In this document: positions 6,629 to 8,955 of the stretch, in pieces | Numbering within the stretch: the first letter of the stretch is position 1 | How the letters are laid out: the number at the start of each line of letters is the position of its first letter | NCBI GenBank assembly: GCA_022601215.1 | Contig: JAHZIZ010000392.1 | Location: 1-8,955, forward strand | Length of the DNA: 8,955 nucleotides | Source of the DNA: Bacteroidota bacterium | GTDB lineage: Bacteria; Bacteroidota; Bacteroidia; Flavobacteriales; Flavobacteriaceae | Direction: 5' to 3' | Made by a program: the position numbers and the translations under genes | The notes under the pieces: model-generated | The model's input: only the letters and a program-made list of their open reading frames with translations | What the model was told of the DNA's origin: nothing | The model's database searches: none

Positions 6629-8302
6629 ATGAAAAACATAAATAAATTATCGGCAGTTGTTCTTCTTCTTCTTGGTCTATCATTTACATCTTGTGAGACT
6701 ACAGATTTAGATTTACTAACGAACCCTAATGAAATCACCACTGAAAATGCAAGTGTTGATAGATTTTTAACTGAAATCCAAGTGGACTTTGCTTCATTTA
6801 TGCGTCAAATGGGACGTAATGGAAATCAGCTAACACGTATTGAGTATATGTTTGGAAAAACATATGTTAACAATTTCGAACCTGCAAATTTAGACGGAGA
6901 ATGGTCTAGAGCTTATGCAGATATGTTTGCAGATATGGCAGCAGCAGAGCCTTTGGCTGAAGAAGCTGGTCAAGTAAAGCACCTTGGAGTTATGAAAATT
7001 CTAAAGGCTTATTCTTATATGACTTTAGTAGATGGATTTGGTGATGTACCATTTTCTCAAGCTAATCAACCAGATGCATTCCCAGCTCCTATAGTTGATC
7101 CAGGTGCTGATGTATACGCAAGTGTTATCGATTTATTGAATGAAGGTATTGCTCTTGTGAGTCAAGAAGGTACAGATTTGGAAGCAGATTTATACTACAA
7201 CAATGACTTTGACAAATGGGTGAAATTAGCAAACACTGTTAAAATGAACGCATATCTTACTACTAGATTAGTAGACGGAGGCGCTATTGGAAACTTTAAT
7301 GCTATTGCTAACAATCCTGATAGTTATATTTCATCTCCAGCAGATGATTTCGAATTCCAATACGGAAGCACACTTATTCCAGACCAATTAGATACTAGAC
7401 ACCCTGCGTATTCTGCAGATTACCAAGTTAACGGTGCTGGAAGATATCGCTCAAACTGGTTCATGAATTTGATGTTACAGAACGATGATCCAAGAAGAAA
7501 GTTCTACTTCTACAGACAAAACGATTGTACTCCAGGTGCTATTGGAGCCGATGGAGAAGCTTGTGCTTCAGATCAAGAAAGTTTATTCTGTTCAGCTGCA
7601 CCACGTCCAGTACATTACCCTGGAGACATGGTATTCTGTTCTGTAGACGATGGATACTGGGGAAGAGACCATGGTAATGACCAAGGTATCCCACCTGATA
7701 CATTTACACGTACCGCTGTAGGAGTTTATCCTTCTGGAGGTATATTTGACAGCAACGCTTTCGGATCTGCTACGGTAGAAGGCGGAGGTGGAGGAGCAGG
7801 TATCTTACCTATCATGCTTTCATCTTATGTAAACTTAATGAGATCTGAAATGGCTTTAGTTGGTAACAACCCAGGAGCTGCTTCTAACCTTTTAAGTGCT
7901 GCATTAGGAGATTCTATGGACAAAGTAAGACCATTCTCTAATTTAGATAGTGGTGCTACTAATGTACCAACTGCTGCTGAAATGGACGCTCATGCAACTG
8001 CTGTTGTAAATAGCTTTAACGCTGCAAGTGGAAATGCTAAATGGGAAATTCTTGCTGAACAAACATTCATTGCTCATTACGGAAATGGAAATATGAATCC
8101 TTACAACTTCTATAGAAGAACTGGATTCCCTCAAGATTTACAACTTAACTTGGAACCAAATCCAGGAGGTTTTGTAAGATCATTCTTTTATCCAGCTAAC
8201 GAAGCAAACGTTAATAGTAACATAACACAGAAGCCTAACGTTGGTGTTCAAGTGTTCTGGGATAACAATCCTGCATCACCTGCGTTCCCTGTTGCTAACT
8301 AA
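6629..8302 (+). CDS. SusD/RagB-family nutrient-binding outer-membrane lipoprotein (SusD-like_2 type)
   Basis: SusD-type lipoproteins sit on the cell surface and act as a hinged lid over the SusC barrel, capturing ligand. The 557-residue product has a lipoprotein signal with lipobox SFTSC (Cys22), followed by ETTDLDLLTNPNE. The tetratricopeptide-like helical core includes RIEYMFGKTYVNNF, HLGVMKILKAYSYMTLVDGFGDVPFSQA and DKWVKLANTVKMNAYLTTR. DPRRKFYFYRQ (about 286-297), GYWGRDHGN (about 342-350) and the C-terminal VQVFWDNN resemble, from memory, the SusD-like_2 subgroup. Four cysteines (300, 312, 321, 337) cluster in a loop-rich segment just before GYWGRDHG. A Gly-rich run follows at about 385-390. 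It lies 18 bases after its SusC partner and 20 bases before a third lipoprotein gene, so it is probably co-transcribed with both. The ligand is unknown. Confidence 0.94.
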   Translation: MKNINKLSAVVLLLLGLSFTSCETTDLDLLTNPNEITTENASVDRFLTEIQVDFASFMRQMGRNGNQLTRIEYMFGKTYVNNFEPANLDGEWSRAYADMFADMAAAEPLAEEAGQVKHLGVMKILKAYSYMTLVDGFGDVPFSQANQPDAFPAPIVDPGADVYASVIDLLNEGIALVSQEGTDLEADLYYNNDFDKWVKLANTVKMNAYLTTRLVDGGAIGNFNAIANNPDSYISSPADDFEFQYGSTLIPDQLDTRHPAYSADYQVNGAGRYRSNWFMNLMLQNDDPRRKFYFYRQNDCTPGAIGADGEACASDQESLFCSAAPRPVHYPGDMVFCSVDDGYWGRDHGNDQGIPPDTFTRTAVGVYPSGGIFDSNAFGSATVEGGGGGAGILPIMLSSYVNLMRSEMALVGNNPGAASNLLSAALGDSMDKVRPFSNLDSGATNVPTAAEMDAHATAVVNSFNAASGNAKWEILAEQTFIAHYGNGNMNPYNFYRRTGFPQDLQLNLEPNPGGFVRSFFYPANEANVNSNITQKPNVGVQVFWDNNPASPAFPVAN

Positions 8303-8322
8303 TTTTAAAACAACATTATATT

Positions 8323-8913
8323 ATGAAAAATATATTTAAATTATGTTTAGGAGTTTGCCTGTTAAGCGGACTAGTGTCTTGCGAGGACAGTGAAGCCCTA
8401 ATCGACGAAGTAGTTGAAAATGTAGATACCGAAAGAGGTGCTATCGTTAGAACTATTGAAGCTCCGATAGAATTCGCTACCATTAGTAACGAAGATAATA
8501 ATGTGCTTGACCTTACCATTGAAGTACAACAAGGAGATGGAAGTTTTATTCCTGATTTTACTGAAGTAAGAGCTTACGTAGCATTATTTCAAGATCAAGA
8601 TGTAACTGAGCCACTTGTTGATGGTGCTGGAAACGACATCGGTGAAATTTTATACACTTCTCTTGCAGAAGCTGATTTTACCATTGAATCGAATGGTTTG
8701 CCAAGAGGTAGTATCTCTATTCCTACACAAGGAATTGTTGATGCACTTCCAGCTGATGCAGTTTACACAACTCCATCATTCATCGCTTTAAGATTAGAGC
8801 TTGAAATGGCAGATGGTACTATTTGGACGAATACAGACGTAGGAGCTACTATTTCGGGTGGTATCTACTTCAATTCACCATTCTTTTATAGAATCATCTT
8901 AATTCCAAATTAA
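8323..8913 (+). CDS. Small lipoprotein of unknown function, third gene of the susCD-type operon
   Basis: I do not recognise a named family. The 196-residue product begins with a lipoprotein signal (MKNIFKLCLGVCLLSGLVSC, predicted lipid-bearing Cys20), followed by the acidic EDSEALIDE. This resembles the acidic stretch after the cysteine that marks surface export of lipoproteins in Flavobacteriia and Bacteroides. The mature part (about 40-196) has no further cysteine and alternates short hydrophobic strands with polar turns (VLDLTIEVQQGDG, EVRAYVALFQDQ, SFIALRLELEMADGTIW), ending FFYRIILIPN. This looks like an all-beta, perhaps immunoglobulin-like fold. It lies 20 bases after the SusD gene, a position where many Bacteroidota operons carry SusE/SusF-like surface binding proteins. 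An accessory binding or complex-stabilising role is therefore a reasonable inference, not a finding. The start is set by the ATG directly before the signal peptide. Confidence 0.85.
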   Translation: MKNIFKLCLGVCLLSGLVSCEDSEALIDEVVENVDTERGAIVRTIEAPIEFATISNEDNNVLDLTIEVQQGDGSFIPDFTEVRAYVALFQDQDVTEPLVDGAGNDIGEILYTSLAEADFTIESNGLPRGSISIPTQGIVDALPADAVYTTPSFIALRLELEMADGTIWTNTDVGATISGGIYFNSPFFYRIILIPN

Positions 8914-8955
8914 TTGATTTAATTCAATAATTAATATTTAGATAAAGGGCAGAGT

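Noticed and set aside
8914..8955. AT-rich imperfect dyad (TTGATTTAATTCAA) after the third lipoprotein gene as a terminator
   Set aside because: The stem contains almost no G-C pairs and no clean T-tract follows, so it is not convincing, and the operon may continue past the edge.
1..8955. CRISPR array, tRNA, insertion sequence or phage attachment site
   Set aside because: I saw no spaced direct repeats, cloverleaf-like segments, transposase motifs or terminal inverted repeats. Coding density is high and every gap is short.

Overview
The window most likely comes from a Bacteroidota chromosome, probably class Flavobacteriia. Four things point there: low-GC DNA; a textbook Bacteroidota promoter (TTTG, 19 bases, TACCTTTG) in front of rpsL; a 158-residue S7 ending in SHFRF; and a SusC/SusD outer-membrane pair. 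The genus cannot be told from the sequence alone.

Left part (1-1354, minus strand): the start of the str operon, rpsL (S12), rpsG (S7) and the first 157 codons of fusA (EF-G), which runs off the left edge. The genes are tightly spaced (24 and 5 bases) and share the promoter at about 1411-1441. All three look intact. S12 carries the wild-type lysines at positions 43 and 88.

Middle (1355-3238): a divergent intergenic region of about 108 bases with overlapping inverted repeats, then a plus-strand gene for an Omp85-superfamily outer-membrane protein (N-terminal export signal, POTRA-like region, C-terminal 16-strand-type barrel with the IRGF motif). It resembles TamA/BamA-like surface antigens. 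Its start codon is uncertain.

Right part (3239-8955, plus strand): an apparent three-gene operon. It encodes a SusC/RagA-type TonB-dependent transporter (1083 aa), a SusD/RagB-type lipoprotein (557 aa, resembling the SusD-like_2 group), and a 196-aa lipoprotein of unknown function that may be an accessory surface binding protein. Gaps are 18 and 20 bases, and a candidate promoter lies at 3300-3330. SusC and SusD would form a lidded outer-membrane importer powered by TonB-ExbBD. No glycoside hydrolase, peptidase, sensor or sigma/anti-sigma gene is visible, so the substrate cannot be assigned.

There is no gene-free stretch over 300 bases, and no tRNA, mobile element, CRISPR array or clear rho-independent terminator was seen. 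Nothing here clearly amounts to a new system. The best leads are the uncharacterised third lipoprotein, the four-cysteine insert in SusD, the shared regulatory region between the str operon and the Omp85 gene, and the Shine-Dalgarno-like sites limited to rpsL and rpsG.
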